Origin: CAWEBF01 sp963807235
Lineage (GTDB): Bacteria; Acidobacteriota; Vicinamibacteria; Vicinamibacterales; UBA2999
NCBI GenBank assembly: GCA_963807235.1
Contig: CAWEBF010000016.1
Coordinates: 62,001-126,000 of the forward strand
Reading direction: 5' to 3'
DNA length: 64,000 nt
Made by a program: the position numbers and the translations under genes. The notes beneath the pieces are model-generated. The model searched no databases. It saw nothing but the letters and a program-made list of their open reading frames with translations, and had not been told where the DNA came from. Below, in pieces: positions 46,139 through 54,255 of the stretch (the first letter of the stretch is position 1; every line of letters starts with the position of its first letter).

Positions 46139-47119
46139 TTAGCGTCTATCGAACCGGTGGACGCGGCCGAACACGTTGAACTCCGACACGAACACGTCGC
46201 CGCGCGCGTTCACGGCCACCCCGTGCGGCGAGAGCACGAAGCCGGGCCGCCACGCGTCCGGGCCCAGTTTGTTGGTGCCGACGCCCTGCTCGGTGTTGGC
46301 CCCAAGACGCTCGACCACCGCGCCGGACGTGTCGAGGATGCTGACACGGCCGTTCAGCTCCCCGACAATCGCCTTGTCCCCGTTCAGGACCACGGCGGCG
46401 GGCAGCAGCAGATCCTTTGCCACGACGCCCAGGAAATCGCCGGCCAGCGACAAGTGCACCACGCGGTTGTTGGCGCGGTCGGTCGCGATGATGCGCGGCG
46501 GGTCGAACCGCGTGTCGATGGCCAGCTTGTGGAGCGTGTTGAAGCTGTAGGGCGGCGCCTTGCCGCCGAACGACGTCAGGTAGCGTCCCTGGCGATCGAA
46601 GCGGTGGATGTAGTCGCTGGCGTAGCCGTCGGCCACATACAGGTCGCCGTTGTCGGCCACGGCGACGCTGGTCAAGAGGAGCGCCAGCTGGTTGCTGCGC
46701 GCATTGCGCACCTTCAGCTCGTCGGGGAAGGAGGACGAGCCGATCGTCATCACGACCGCGCCCTCGAGCGTCATCTTCACCACGGTCTGCCCGCGCAGCG
46801 ACACGCCGTACAGGAACTCGCCGTCGGGCTGCCGCGCGATCACGAAGCCGTGGAGATCGGCCGGCGCGGCCGTCAGGGCACGGATGAAGGCGCCGTCCTG
46901 GCCATAGACCTGCAGCGGCGCGGCCGGATCCTGGACGCTGACGTAGACGTCGCCCTTGGCGCTCACGGCGATGTCGCCGTGCATGTTGCCCAACTGCGCG
47001 CGGCCCGACGGCAGCTTCAGCCAGTTCGCCGCGGGCGTAAAGTCCGCCGCAAGCGAAGACGCCAATCCGAGGGCGACCGCGATTACCGCGAGCGAACGTG
47101 CCGTCGCCAGCTTGGTCAT
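46139..47119 (-). CDS. Secreted NHL/SMP-30-like beta-propeller protein
   Basis: 326 residues from ATG 47119. Signal peptide (LAVIAVALGLASSLAADF), then blades MHGDIAVSAKGDVYVSVQDP, DLHGFVIARQPDGEFLYGVS, TSVAVADNGDLYVADGYASD, HRFDRQGRYLTSFGG, NNRVVHLSLAGDF and PHGVAVNARGDVFVSEFNV. Periplasmic six-bladed propeller of unknown ligand; could be a lactonase-like or a binding protein. Divergent from mch with a heptamer array in the gap. Confidence 0.8.
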   Translation of the reverse strand: MTKLATARSLAVIAVALGLASSLAADFTPAANWLKLPSGRAQLGNMHGDIAVSAKGDVYVSVQDPAAPLQVYGQDGAFIRALTAAPADLHGFVIARQPDGEFLYGVSLRGQTVVKMTLEGAVVMTIGSSSFPDELKVRNARSNQLALLLTSVAVADNGDLYVADGYASDYIHRFDRQGRYLTSFGGKAPPYSFNTLHKLAIDTRFDPPRIIATDRANNRVVHLSLAGDFLGVVAKDLLLPAAVVLNGDKAIVGELNGRVSILDTSGAVVERLGANTEQGVGTNKLGPDAWRPGFVLSPHGVAVNARGDVFVSEFNVFGRVHRFDRR

Positions 47120-47137
47120 GGCGCCGATTGTAGAGCA

Positions 47138-47165
47138 ATTCACAAGTCACAATTCACAAGTCACA
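47138..47165 (+). repeat. Heptamer array (ATTCACA/AGTCACA alternating), 4 units
   Basis: Two tandem 14-mers, each made of ATTCACA plus AGTCACA, in the short divergent gap upstream of mch. AT-rich compared with the surroundings. No inverted partner seen in the window. Confidence 0.85.
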
Positions 47166-47199
47166 AAGAACCGGAACTGCCTTGGTACAATGCTCGCGC

Positions 47200-48169
47200 A
47201 TGGCAGGTCGGGCACGGCGAATTTGCTCTCAACGAGCGCGCGTGGGCGCTTGTGGACGGCGCCGTCGCACGCGCGGCCGAGCTGCGGATCGCGGTGCACA
47301 CCTCGAGCAACGGCGCGCGCGTCGTGGATATCGGCGTCGATGTGGACGGCGGCCTGGCTGCGGGACGGCTGCTGGCGGAGCTGTGCATGGGCGGACTGGG
47401 CCGCGTCGACTTCGTCCCGGTGACGATCGACGGCGAGTCGTGGCCAGCCGTCCAGGTGTGGACGGACCATCCGGCCGTGGCGTGCATGGCGTCGCAGTAC
47501 GCGGGCTGGGCGATTTCGCCCGAGGGCTACTTCGCCATGGGGTCCGGGCCGCTGCGCGCCAAGGCCCGCGTGGAACGGGAGCTGTTCGAAAAGCTGGGCT
47601 ACTCGGAAGACGCCGCGCGCGGCGTGCTGGTCCTGGAAACCAGGACGCTGCCGACCGCCGAGGTCGCGGCATGGGTGGCCAGCAAGGCGGGTCTGTCTCC
47701 CGACGCCCTCACGTTCGCCGTTGCGCCCACGGCCAGCCCGGCTGGCGGAGTCCAGATTGTGGCGCGCACGATCGAAACCGGCCTCCACAAAATGGATACG
47801 CTGGGCTTCGATGTGCGCCGCGTCGTGAGCGCGATGGGCACTGCGCCCCTTGCTCCGACGGCGAAGAACGACATGCGGGCGATCGGGCGCACCAACGACT
47901 GCGTCCTCTACGGCGGGCAGGCCCGCTACGTGGTGCGCGCCGGGGACGACGAGCTGGCAGACCTGGCCGCGAAGCTGCCATCGTCGAGCTCGGCCGACTA
48001 CGGCACACCCTTCTACGACATCTTCAAGCGCTACGACAACGACTTCTACCGCATCGACCCGTTGCTCTTCAGCCCTGCCGAGGTGTGGCTGACCAGCGCC
48101 ACCAGCGGGCGCACGTTCCACGCCGGACAGCTCAACCCCGGCATCCTTCGGGCGTCGCTCTTCACCTAA
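47200..48169 (+). CDS. mch: Methenyl-H4MPT cyclohydrolase Mch, start unclear
   Basis: Hydrolyses methenyl-H4MPT to formyl-H4MPT, the step between MtdB and Fhc. From 47228 on the frame gives LNERAWALVDGAVARAAELR, LCMGGLGRVDFVPV, VWTDHPAVACMASQYAGW, YFAMGSGPLRAKARVE, VARTIETGLHKMDTLGFD, RTNDCVLYGGQARY and SADYGTPFYDIFKRY: the complete cyclohydrolase, about 313-320 residues. The frame has no ATG, GTG or TTG near the N-terminus. ATG 47200 and ATG 47190 are in the two other frames, so a one- or two-base indel around 47215-47230 is likely; I place the start at 47200. The stop overlaps the next ATG (TAATG). Confidence 0.92.
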
Positions 48170-49110
48170 TGCACGTCGTCGTTCTCAGCGCGCGCACCGG
48201 CTGGCACACCGACGAGTTGTGCCGCGCGCTGTCGGCGCGCGGCCACGTCGGTGTCGTGCTGCCGTACGAGGCGCTGCTCGCGCGGATGGGTCGAGGGACC
48301 GGCGCCACCGGTGGGCCATCTGATTCGTTGACGGCCCAGGGCGTGTCGATCTTCGATGCCGACGCCGTGTTCGCGCGCATCATCCCCAGCGGCACGCTGG
48401 AGCAGATCATCTACCGCGTGGACGCGCTGCACTGGATCGAGGATCGCGGCGTCACCGTGGTCAATTCGCCCCGCGCCATCGAGCGCGCCGTGGACAAGTT
48501 CTACACCTCGGCGCTCTTGCGGGAAGCCGGCCTGCCGACGCCGGAGACCGTGGTGTGCGAGCGCGCAGCCGATGCCCTGGCGGCGGTGGAAGCGTTCGGT
48601 GATGCGGTGGTCAAGCCGATCTTCGGGTCGATGGGCCTCGGCCTGGTGCGGGTGAGCGACGTCGAAGTCGCGCGACGCGTGCTTCGCCCGTTGGAGCAGT
48701 CGCGCGCCGTGTTCTACGTCCAGCGCTGGGTGGAGCACGGGGGACGCGACCTGCGCGCGTTCGTGGTGGGCGGACGCGTGGTCGGTGCCATCGAGCGTCT
48801 GGCGACGGCGGGGGAGTGGCGGACCAACGTCTCGTTGGGCGGCCGCGCGGCAGCGGTGACGCTGCCCGACGAGTGGTCCGCACTCGCGGTTCGCGCGGCG
48901 GATGTCGTGGGCGCCGACTACGCGGGGGTGGACCTGCTCCCGTCGGTGGACGGACGCGTGTTCGTCCTCGAGGTCAACGGCATCCCGGGCTGGGAAGGGT
49001 TGCAGCGTGCCACGGGTATCGATGTGGCCGCATCCCTGGTGTCGCTTCTCGAGTCGCGCGTGGGGGCCGGCGCCGCCGGCGCCGCTGGGGCGAGATCCCC
49101 GCGACCCTGA
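48169..49110 (+). CDS. RimK-type ATP-grasp ligase of the H4MPT locus
   Basis: 313 residues. N-terminus HVVVLSARTGWHTDELCRAL, YTSALLREAGLPTPETVVCE, the ATP-binding VKPIFGSMGLGLVRVSD, FYVQRWVEHGGRDLRAFVVG, WRTNVSLGGRAAAV and metal-binding VLEVNGIPGWEGLQ put it in the RimK/MptN/CofF-like ATP-grasp family (COG0189). In archaea MptN adds glutamate to the methanopterin precursor. Coupled by TAATG to mch and TGATG to the CitG-like gene, it plausibly glutamylates the H4MPT or methanofuran-type cofactor here (inference). Confidence 0.85.
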   Translation: MHVVVLSARTGWHTDELCRALSARGHVGVVLPYEALLARMGRGTGATGGPSDSLTAQGVSIFDADAVFARIIPSGTLEQIIYRVDALHWIEDRGVTVVNSPRAIERAVDKFYTSALLREAGLPTPETVVCERAADALAAVEAFGDAVVKPIFGSMGLGLVRVSDVEVARRVLRPLEQSRAVFYVQRWVEHGGRDLRAFVVGGRVVGAIERLATAGEWRTNVSLGGRAAAVTLPDEWSALAVRAADVVGADYAGVDLLPSVDGRVFVLEVNGIPGWEGLQRATGIDVAASLVSLLESRVGAGAAGAAGARSPRP

Positions 49111-49964
49111 TGCCAGTCTCCGGCCCCGATATCGCCGCCGCCGCGCAGCAGGCCTGCCGCCTGGAGGCCAGCGCGCCGAAGCCGGGCAACGTGTCTCCCG
49201 GGCGTCCCTTCAAGGACATGCGGTTCGAGGACTTCCTGGACAGCGCGGAGGCGATCGGCCCCGCCATGGAACTCGCCGCCGAGCGTCCGCTGGGGACCAC
49301 CATTTTCGACGCGGTCCAGGCCAGCATGCGCGTCGTCCGCACCAACACCAACCTGGGCATCGTGCTGCTGCTGGCGCCGCTGGCTCGCGCGGCCGGGTTG
49401 TGCACGCCGGGGCAGCGCCTCCGCGATGCCCTGGGTCTCGTGCTCGATGCGACCACGGTTGCCGACGCGCGCGACGTGTACCGCGCCATTCGCATGGCGG
49501 GTCCCGGGGGGCTGGGCACCGTGCCCGAGCAGGATGTGGGCGACGAGCCCACCGAGACGCTGCTCGAGGCGATGCGGCTTGGCGCCGCGCACGACGACGT
49601 GGCCCGGGAATATGCCACGAACTTCGACACGACATTCGAGGTAGGGCTGCCGACGCTGCAGCGGCTGCGCGAGGCCGGCCTGTCGTGGGACGACGCTGTC
49701 GTGCAGACGTATCTGACGATCCTGGCCGCTCGTCCCGACACGCACATTGCCCGGCGCGCCGGCAGGCCGGCGGCCAGCGACGTCTCCGCGCGAGCGGCGC
49801 GGGTGCTGGAACTCGGCGGGGTCAGCAGCGAAGCTGGCCGCCGCGCGATTGAATCGCTGGACGAGAGGCTGCGCGACGCGGCCACCACCGCCAACCCCGG
49901 CACGAGCGCAGACGTGGTGACCGCGGCGATCTTTGCGCTGCTAGTATCGGCTCAGATCGCGTGA
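49110..49964 (+). CDS. CitG-like protein (Orf5 of H4MPT clusters)
   Basis: 284 residues. CRLEASAPKPGNVSPGRPFKDMRFEDF near the N-terminus, MRVVRTNTNLGIVLLLAPLA, GTVPEQDVGDEPTETLLEAM and the C-terminal NPGTSADVVTAAIFALLV are the motifs of the triphosphoribosyl-dephospho-CoA synthase family (CitG/MdcB, COG1767). The homologous orf5 lies next to mch in methylotrophic proteobacteria and is required for H4MPT-linked growth; its proposed role is cofactor biosynthesis. No citrate lyase genes are nearby, so the classical CitG reaction is unlikely. Ends 5 bp before the convergent gene. Confidence 0.88.
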   Translation: MPVSGPDIAAAAQQACRLEASAPKPGNVSPGRPFKDMRFEDFLDSAEAIGPAMELAAERPLGTTIFDAVQASMRVVRTNTNLGIVLLLAPLARAAGLCTPGQRLRDALGLVLDATTVADARDVYRAIRMAGPGGLGTVPEQDVGDEPTETLLEAMRLGAAHDDVAREYATNFDTTFEVGLPTLQRLREAGLSWDDAVVQTYLTILAARPDTHIARRAGRPAASDVSARAARVLELGGVSSEAGRRAIESLDERLRDAATTANPGTSADVVTAAIFALLVSAQIA

Positions 49965-49969
49965 CGAGC

Positions 49970-52000
49970 TCACCGCGCTGCGATCGAAAAGGCCGGCGAC
50001 GTCTGGGTGAGCTGAGGGTTGCTGACGCTGCTCACGCGGATGCGTGCACTGGAGGTACTTGCACCGACGCCAGTCCAATCGAAGAATCCGACGTTCTCTG
50101 CATTCTCGCTCAACCGCGTCCACGTCGCGCCATCGTCGCGCGACAGGTCGATGCTGACGCCGCCGGCGGTGCCGCGAAGCGTCCATTGAATCGTGTTGTT
50201 GCGACCGACGCGGAAGATCGTGGCGGCCTCCGGCCTGCGCAGCGTGAGCTCCGATACGGATCTGCGGCTTCGCGTCGTTGTCAGCGCCGAACGCTCCACA
50301 CGCGAACCATCGGTGGCGCGTGCGCTGGCGATCGACGTGCTCACGAGATTCCCTTCGACGCCTCCGTGGACGGTGACGAGGGCAAACGCTTCGGACCCCG
50401 GCGCCAGACTGCCCAGATCGCAGGTGACGGCCGTCCCGATCGAGCACTCGCCCTGCGAAGGGCGGGCTGAGATCAATTTCGTGGAGGCCGGCGGCGTTTC
50501 GATCACTCGCATGTCCGACAACACGCCGGGACCGTCGTTTGCCACTCGTACGACGAACGTCCATGAAGTATCGAGAGGCGATCCCACGGCGGGGCCAGCC
50601 AGCGTGACGGACAAGGGGGACACCGCTACTCGAGGCGACGCTCGCGGCCGCACGACGAACAGGCCCTGCTCTATCCCGTTGACGATCACGGCGCCGCTCG
50701 CGAAGAACGGATACGACGTCCACGCCCCGTTGTAGGCAGGCCCATCGTCGGCAGGATAAATGTCGAAGAATCCCAGCTCGCGCAGTGACCCTTGGGCGAC
50801 GTCGCTGGCGTCGAGGACGCGCAGACCGCTCCGGTAGTTCGACTCGTAGACCAGATGGCCGCGGATGTACAGGTTGTGATCGATCGACGTGGTCGGGCCT
50901 TCGTAGTAGGTCGTCAGTATGGGCGCGTCGAGATCCGAGACGTCCCAGATCCAGGTGCGTGTCCGGTGCTTGAACGCCGTCTCGTCCCCTTCGTCATTGA
51001 CGAGGAAGAAGCGTTGGTCTTCAGTGAGCCATCCCTGGTGAGTGTACGCGCTGCCGTCGTATCCTGTCCGAGAGAGCTGAACCGGGTCGAGTTTGTCGGT
51101 GGCATCGACAATCGTCAGCGTGTCTTCGTTCGAATTGAGGCAGATCTCACGATCGCGATACAGGCTGTCTGGACCTTCGTAGATGACGCATTGCGTTTCG
51201 TGCGTGTAGCCGTCGAGCGCGAAGCAGCCGGCCGTTCGCGGTGATGCCGGGTCGCGAACGTCGACGGCGTGGAGACCGCCCTCGCACGTCCGGGTGCCGA
51301 CAGCGTAGGCATAGCCGGTCCTGGTATTGAGCGCGAGCGTGTGAGTCGACCCGAATCCCGCGTAATACGCCGTTTCGGCAAATGTCACCGGCGGCCTGAC
51401 GACCCCGCGCAGCTGCGTGAGGTCGAACACCTGCATGCCGTGATTGAGCGCTTCGCTGACGATGAACGCGTGGTTGGCAAACACCTTGATGCCGCGCCAC
51501 GTCGAGCTCACCGTGTGCGTCGGCAGGAGACCCAGGTAAATCGCTTGCGCCGGGGTCGAGATGTCGACGAAGGCGGTGCCCGTCGAGCGTCCGACCAGCG
51601 CGTACTCACGCCCGGTCAGCGGGTCGGTCCATCCCCAGATGTCGTTGCCGGTGCCGCCGCCGATCTGGTCGCCAGGCAGAAACGCCAGGAGATCTATCTC
51701 GCGGCAGGGATACGGACCGGCCATTCCGTCGGTGCACGACGTGACGTCTTGCGCGGCAAGTCGCGCGACCGGCTGTGCGTCAGCCTTGATCGCGCAGCCG
51801 CACGAGCAACGGCGCCCGTTAGCGTCGAGCGGACAGATGCCGTTGGCGCAGTCGCAGTGAGAGCCTCGCGGCGGATCGATAAAGGAGAGGCCGACGGCGC
51901 TGGCCAGCGCCACGACCTTGGGCGCGTTGGCGACGATCGTGAGGGCGGCGAACGCCGTCAGCGCAAGTCCTGCCGCGAGCAGCCACACCTTGGCTTTCAT
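49970..52000 (-). CDS. Choice-of-anchor-B family protein with LVIVD propeller and DUF11-like domain
   Basis: 676 residues. N-terminal hydrophobic segment (LLAAGLALTAFAALTIVA), then a Cys-dense stretch around residues 48-71 (CDCANGICP, RRCSCGCAI), then the choice-of-anchor-B/LVIVD propeller (DIWGWTDPLTGREYALVGRS, AFIVSEALNHGMQVFDLTQL, HETQCVIYEGPDS, TLTIVDATDKLDPVQLS, HQGWLTEDQRFFLVNDEGDE). The C-terminal part has DUF11-like and Ig-like beta domains (WTFVVRVANDGPGVLSDMRV, GATWTRLSENAENVGFFDWT). Extracytoplasmic, probably an adhesion or scaffold protein. The Cys cluster could bind metal or form disulfides. Confidence 0.85.
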   Translation of the reverse strand: MKAKVWLLAAGLALTAFAALTIVANAPKVVALASAVGLSFIDPPRGSHCDCANGICPLDANGRRCSCGCAIKADAQPVARLAAQDVTSCTDGMAGPYPCREIDLLAFLPGDQIGGGTGNDIWGWTDPLTGREYALVGRSTGTAFVDISTPAQAIYLGLLPTHTVSSTWRGIKVFANHAFIVSEALNHGMQVFDLTQLRGVVRPPVTFAETAYYAGFGSTHTLALNTRTGYAYAVGTRTCEGGLHAVDVRDPASPRTAGCFALDGYTHETQCVIYEGPDSLYRDREICLNSNEDTLTIVDATDKLDPVQLSRTGYDGSAYTHQGWLTEDQRFFLVNDEGDETAFKHRTRTWIWDVSDLDAPILTTYYEGPTTSIDHNLYIRGHLVYESNYRSGLRVLDASDVAQGSLRELGFFDIYPADDGPAYNGAWTSYPFFASGAVIVNGIEQGLFVVRPRASPRVAVSPLSVTLAGPAVGSPLDTSWTFVVRVANDGPGVLSDMRVIETPPASTKLISARPSQGECSIGTAVTCDLGSLAPGSEAFALVTVHGGVEGNLVSTSIASARATDGSRVERSALTTTRSRRSVSELTLRRPEAATIFRVGRNNTIQWTLRGTAGGVSIDLSRDDGATWTRLSENAENVGFFDWTGVGASTSSARIRVSSVSNPQLTQTSPAFSIAAR

Positions 52001-52088
52001 GAGGATGACGCGTCAGAGAGGATACCCCGCTCTGACGCTTCAGAGTGCAAATGCCGTAACATGCCCATACCTTTCGCTGGAGTGCGTC

Positions 52089-53090
52089 ATGATTTTCAAG
52101 CGGGTCCTGTTACTGGTTTCCATCGCCCTGTCCGCGATTGGCGTGCCGTCGACGCTCTTCGCGCAGGCCGGTGCATTCGGTGGCGGGTATGGTCCGCCGC
52201 TGCAGGCCGTCGCGCCGCCCCGCGCGTTCGCGACCTCCGACGAGCATTACAAGTTCCTCCTCGGTCAGGCCAAGGGCGGAACGAAGCACACGCTCACGTC
52301 TGTCCCGCGCTGGGACGGCCTGTGGGTGACGGCCGGCAACACCCACATGAACATGTTCATCGACCCGCCGGGTTTCACCGGCAAGGTCCGGCCAGGCGTG
52401 CTTACGCCGCCCTATGAGGCGGCGTATCGGGAGCGCTGGCGTCAGCAGCAGGAGCTGGGCGAGGTCCAGTACGACCGTCTCACGCACTGCGAGCCGCCCG
52501 GCTACCCGCGGTGGCTGCTCGAGCCGTACTCGCACGAGTTCGTCAACATGCCGACCCAGTCGTATCTGATCAACGACTTCGGGCCGGCGATCCGTCGTGT
52601 CTACATCGGCCAGGACCACAAGAACGTGTTCGGGACGCACTCGTGGTACGGCGACACGATCGGATTCTGGGACGGCGACAAGCTCGTCACCCACACGAAG
52701 TACCTGCTGCCGGCCGACTTCACGCGCTGGTCGCCGATGACCAGCAATCAATTCGAGGCTGTGGAGACGTGGCAGCTCAAGCGGTACCCCGGCGGTGTCG
52801 AGCGGCTCGAGGTGCAGGTCACCTTCTACGATCGACACGCTTTCGTCCGGCCGGTGAGCGCCGTCTACGCGTTCCGCCCCGCGAAGGATCTCGAGGCGGC
52901 CGGCCATCGCGTCCAGCATTGGGAGTGCGAGACGAGCAACAACGACGTCTTCGACAAGGGTGGGACGACGTCAAGGCTGCCAGGTGAGGCGGGATTCAAG
53001 GACGCGCGCGGGACGACGCTTTTTCCGGATCTGCCCGGTCAGTCGCGCGATCCGATCTACAACACCACGCTTCCGGCGAAGAAGGAGTAG
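52089..53090 (+). CDS. Secreted hypothetical protein
   Basis: 333 residues from ATG 52089; signal peptide (LLLVSIALSAIGVPSTLFAQ). Blocks HYKFLLGQAKGGTKHTLTSVPRWDGLW, HCEPPGYPRWLLEPYSHEFV, FGPAIRRVYIGQDHKNVFGTHSWYGDTIGFWDGDKL are distantly reminiscent of the PDLTGIW family at 34521 (shared GDTIGFWDGD/GRWDGDAF and a Cys-Pro-rich middle). Pairs with the DUF6152 gene 3 bp downstream, just as the 34521 protein does. Function unknown. Confidence 0.75.
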   Translation: MIFKRVLLLVSIALSAIGVPSTLFAQAGAFGGGYGPPLQAVAPPRAFATSDEHYKFLLGQAKGGTKHTLTSVPRWDGLWVTAGNTHMNMFIDPPGFTGKVRPGVLTPPYEAAYRERWRQQQELGEVQYDRLTHCEPPGYPRWLLEPYSHEFVNMPTQSYLINDFGPAIRRVYIGQDHKNVFGTHSWYGDTIGFWDGDKLVTHTKYLLPADFTRWSPMTSNQFEAVETWQLKRYPGGVERLEVQVTFYDRHAFVRPVSAVYAFRPAKDLEAAGHRVQHWECETSNNDVFDKGGTTSRLPGEAGFKDARGTTLFPDLPGQSRDPIYNTTLPAKKE

Positions 53091-53093
53091 GAG

Positions 53094-53567
53094 ATGAAGA
53101 CGGTGTTCCGCGTGCTGGCTGCCACCGTGGTCGCATCGCTGCTGACCGCGTCGGTGGCGCTGGCCCATCATTCGTTTGCGATGTTCGACAAGAGCGTCGA
53201 GAAGGTCGTGACCGGAACGGTCGTGCGCTGGGCGTTCAACGTGCCGCATTCGTGGCTCTACCTGAATGTGAAGAACCCGGACGGCACCGAAACGCTGTGG
53301 AGCTTCGAGGGCTCGGCGCCGCCGGGGCTGCTTCAGCGGGGCATCACCGGCAGCACGTTCGAGCCGGGCAACACGGTCACGATCTCGTACTGTCCGCTCA
53401 AAGACGGGCGTCCGGGTGGAGGCCTCGGCTGGGCGCGGCTGGCCAACGGCACGTTCGTGAACCCAGCCGACGGCGGCTGCGACGGCAGCGTCAAGGCGAT
53501 CGAGAAGTGGAAGGCCTGGCTCTCGGCGGGCTACACGTCGAGCACCGAGGCCGAGAAGCCGAAGTAA
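53094..53567 (+). CDS. DUF6152 family secreted protein
   Basis: 157 residues. Signal peptide (ATVVASLLTASVALA), HHSFAMFDKSVEKVVTGTVVRW, VPHSWLYLNVKN, LWSFEGSAPPGLLQRGITGSTFEPGN and CPLKDGRPGGGLGWA follow the DUF6152 pattern seen at 33384 but the protein is intact. GGAG precedes the ATG. Co-transcribed with the upstream secreted protein. A possible role is copper or redox-partner binding through the conserved His pair, but this is a guess. Confidence 0.8.
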   Translation: MKTVFRVLAATVVASLLTASVALAHHSFAMFDKSVEKVVTGTVVRWAFNVPHSWLYLNVKNPDGTETLWSFEGSAPPGLLQRGITGSTFEPGNTVTISYCPLKDGRPGGGLGWARLANGTFVNPADGGCDGSVKAIEKWKAWLSAGYTSSTEAEKPK

Positions 53568-53600
53568 CGAAGCGCAGAAAACCGGGTCTACGCGGATCAG

Positions 53601-54230
53601 ATGCTGTTCCGGTTCGCGATCGTGGCGGCGATCGCCGCATCGCCAGCCGCCGCACAGGACGCGCCCCTCGTCTCGCCATCACTGTCGTTCTTCGTGACCA
53701 GCCAGGGCCGCGGGTTCGGCGGCAACCTGGGCGGGATTGCCGGCGCGGACGCGATCTGCAGCCTGCGCGCGACGGCGGTCGGGCGCGGCGATCGATCCTG
53801 GCGCGCGTATCTCAGCGCGCCGGCATCAGGCGGCACGCCAACCGTTCACGCCCGCGAACGGATCGGCCGCGGTCCGTGGGTCAACGCGCGAGGCGTGCAA
53901 ATCGCGGCCAGCGTCGAGGACCTGCACGGCGGCGCGGCCAATCTCACCAGGGACACGGCGCTTACCGAGACCGGCGCGGAAGTGGGGCCGACCCGGCACG
54001 ACATCCTGACCGGCAGCAACGCCGATGGCACGCTTTCGGGAAACGGCGATGCGACGTGCCGCGGCTGGACCAGCCATGCCGATGGCCGCGCGATGGTGGG
54101 ACATCACAACCGCAGCGGCGGCGGGCGCGGCGACTCCTGGAACGCCGCCCATCTGTCGCGCGGCTGCTCGCAGGCCGCGCTGCGCGCGTCGCTCGGCGAC
54201 GGACTGTTCTACTGCTTCGCCGCAGAGTAG
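53601..54230 (+). CDS. Secreted lectin-like (C-type-lectin-fold) protein
   Basis: 209 residues, signal peptide (FAIVAAIAASPAAAQ). FFVTSQGRGFGGNLGGIAGADAICSLRATAVGRGDRSWRAYLS, RIGRGPWVNARGV, DILTGSNADGTLSGNGDATCRGWTS and GDGLFYCFAAE match the bacterial family with a collagen-XVIII/lectin-like fold, with four to five Cys probably in disulfides. Such proteins are often annotated only as hypothetical. Ligand unknown; likely extracellular carbohydrate or surface binding. Confidence 0.65.
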   Translation: MLFRFAIVAAIAASPAAAQDAPLVSPSLSFFVTSQGRGFGGNLGGIAGADAICSLRATAVGRGDRSWRAYLSAPASGGTPTVHARERIGRGPWVNARGVQIAASVEDLHGGAANLTRDTALTETGAEVGPTRHDILTGSNADGTLSGNGDATCRGWTSHADGRAMVGHHNRSGGGRGDSWNAAHLSRGCSQAALRASLGDGLFYCFAAE

Positions 54231-54255
54231 CGGGGGAAACGCTCGCGCGTGCAGG

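Noticed and set aside
5047..47165. Heptamer arrays as CRISPR repeats
   Set aside because: Units are 7 nt, contiguous and without spacers; no cas genes are present.
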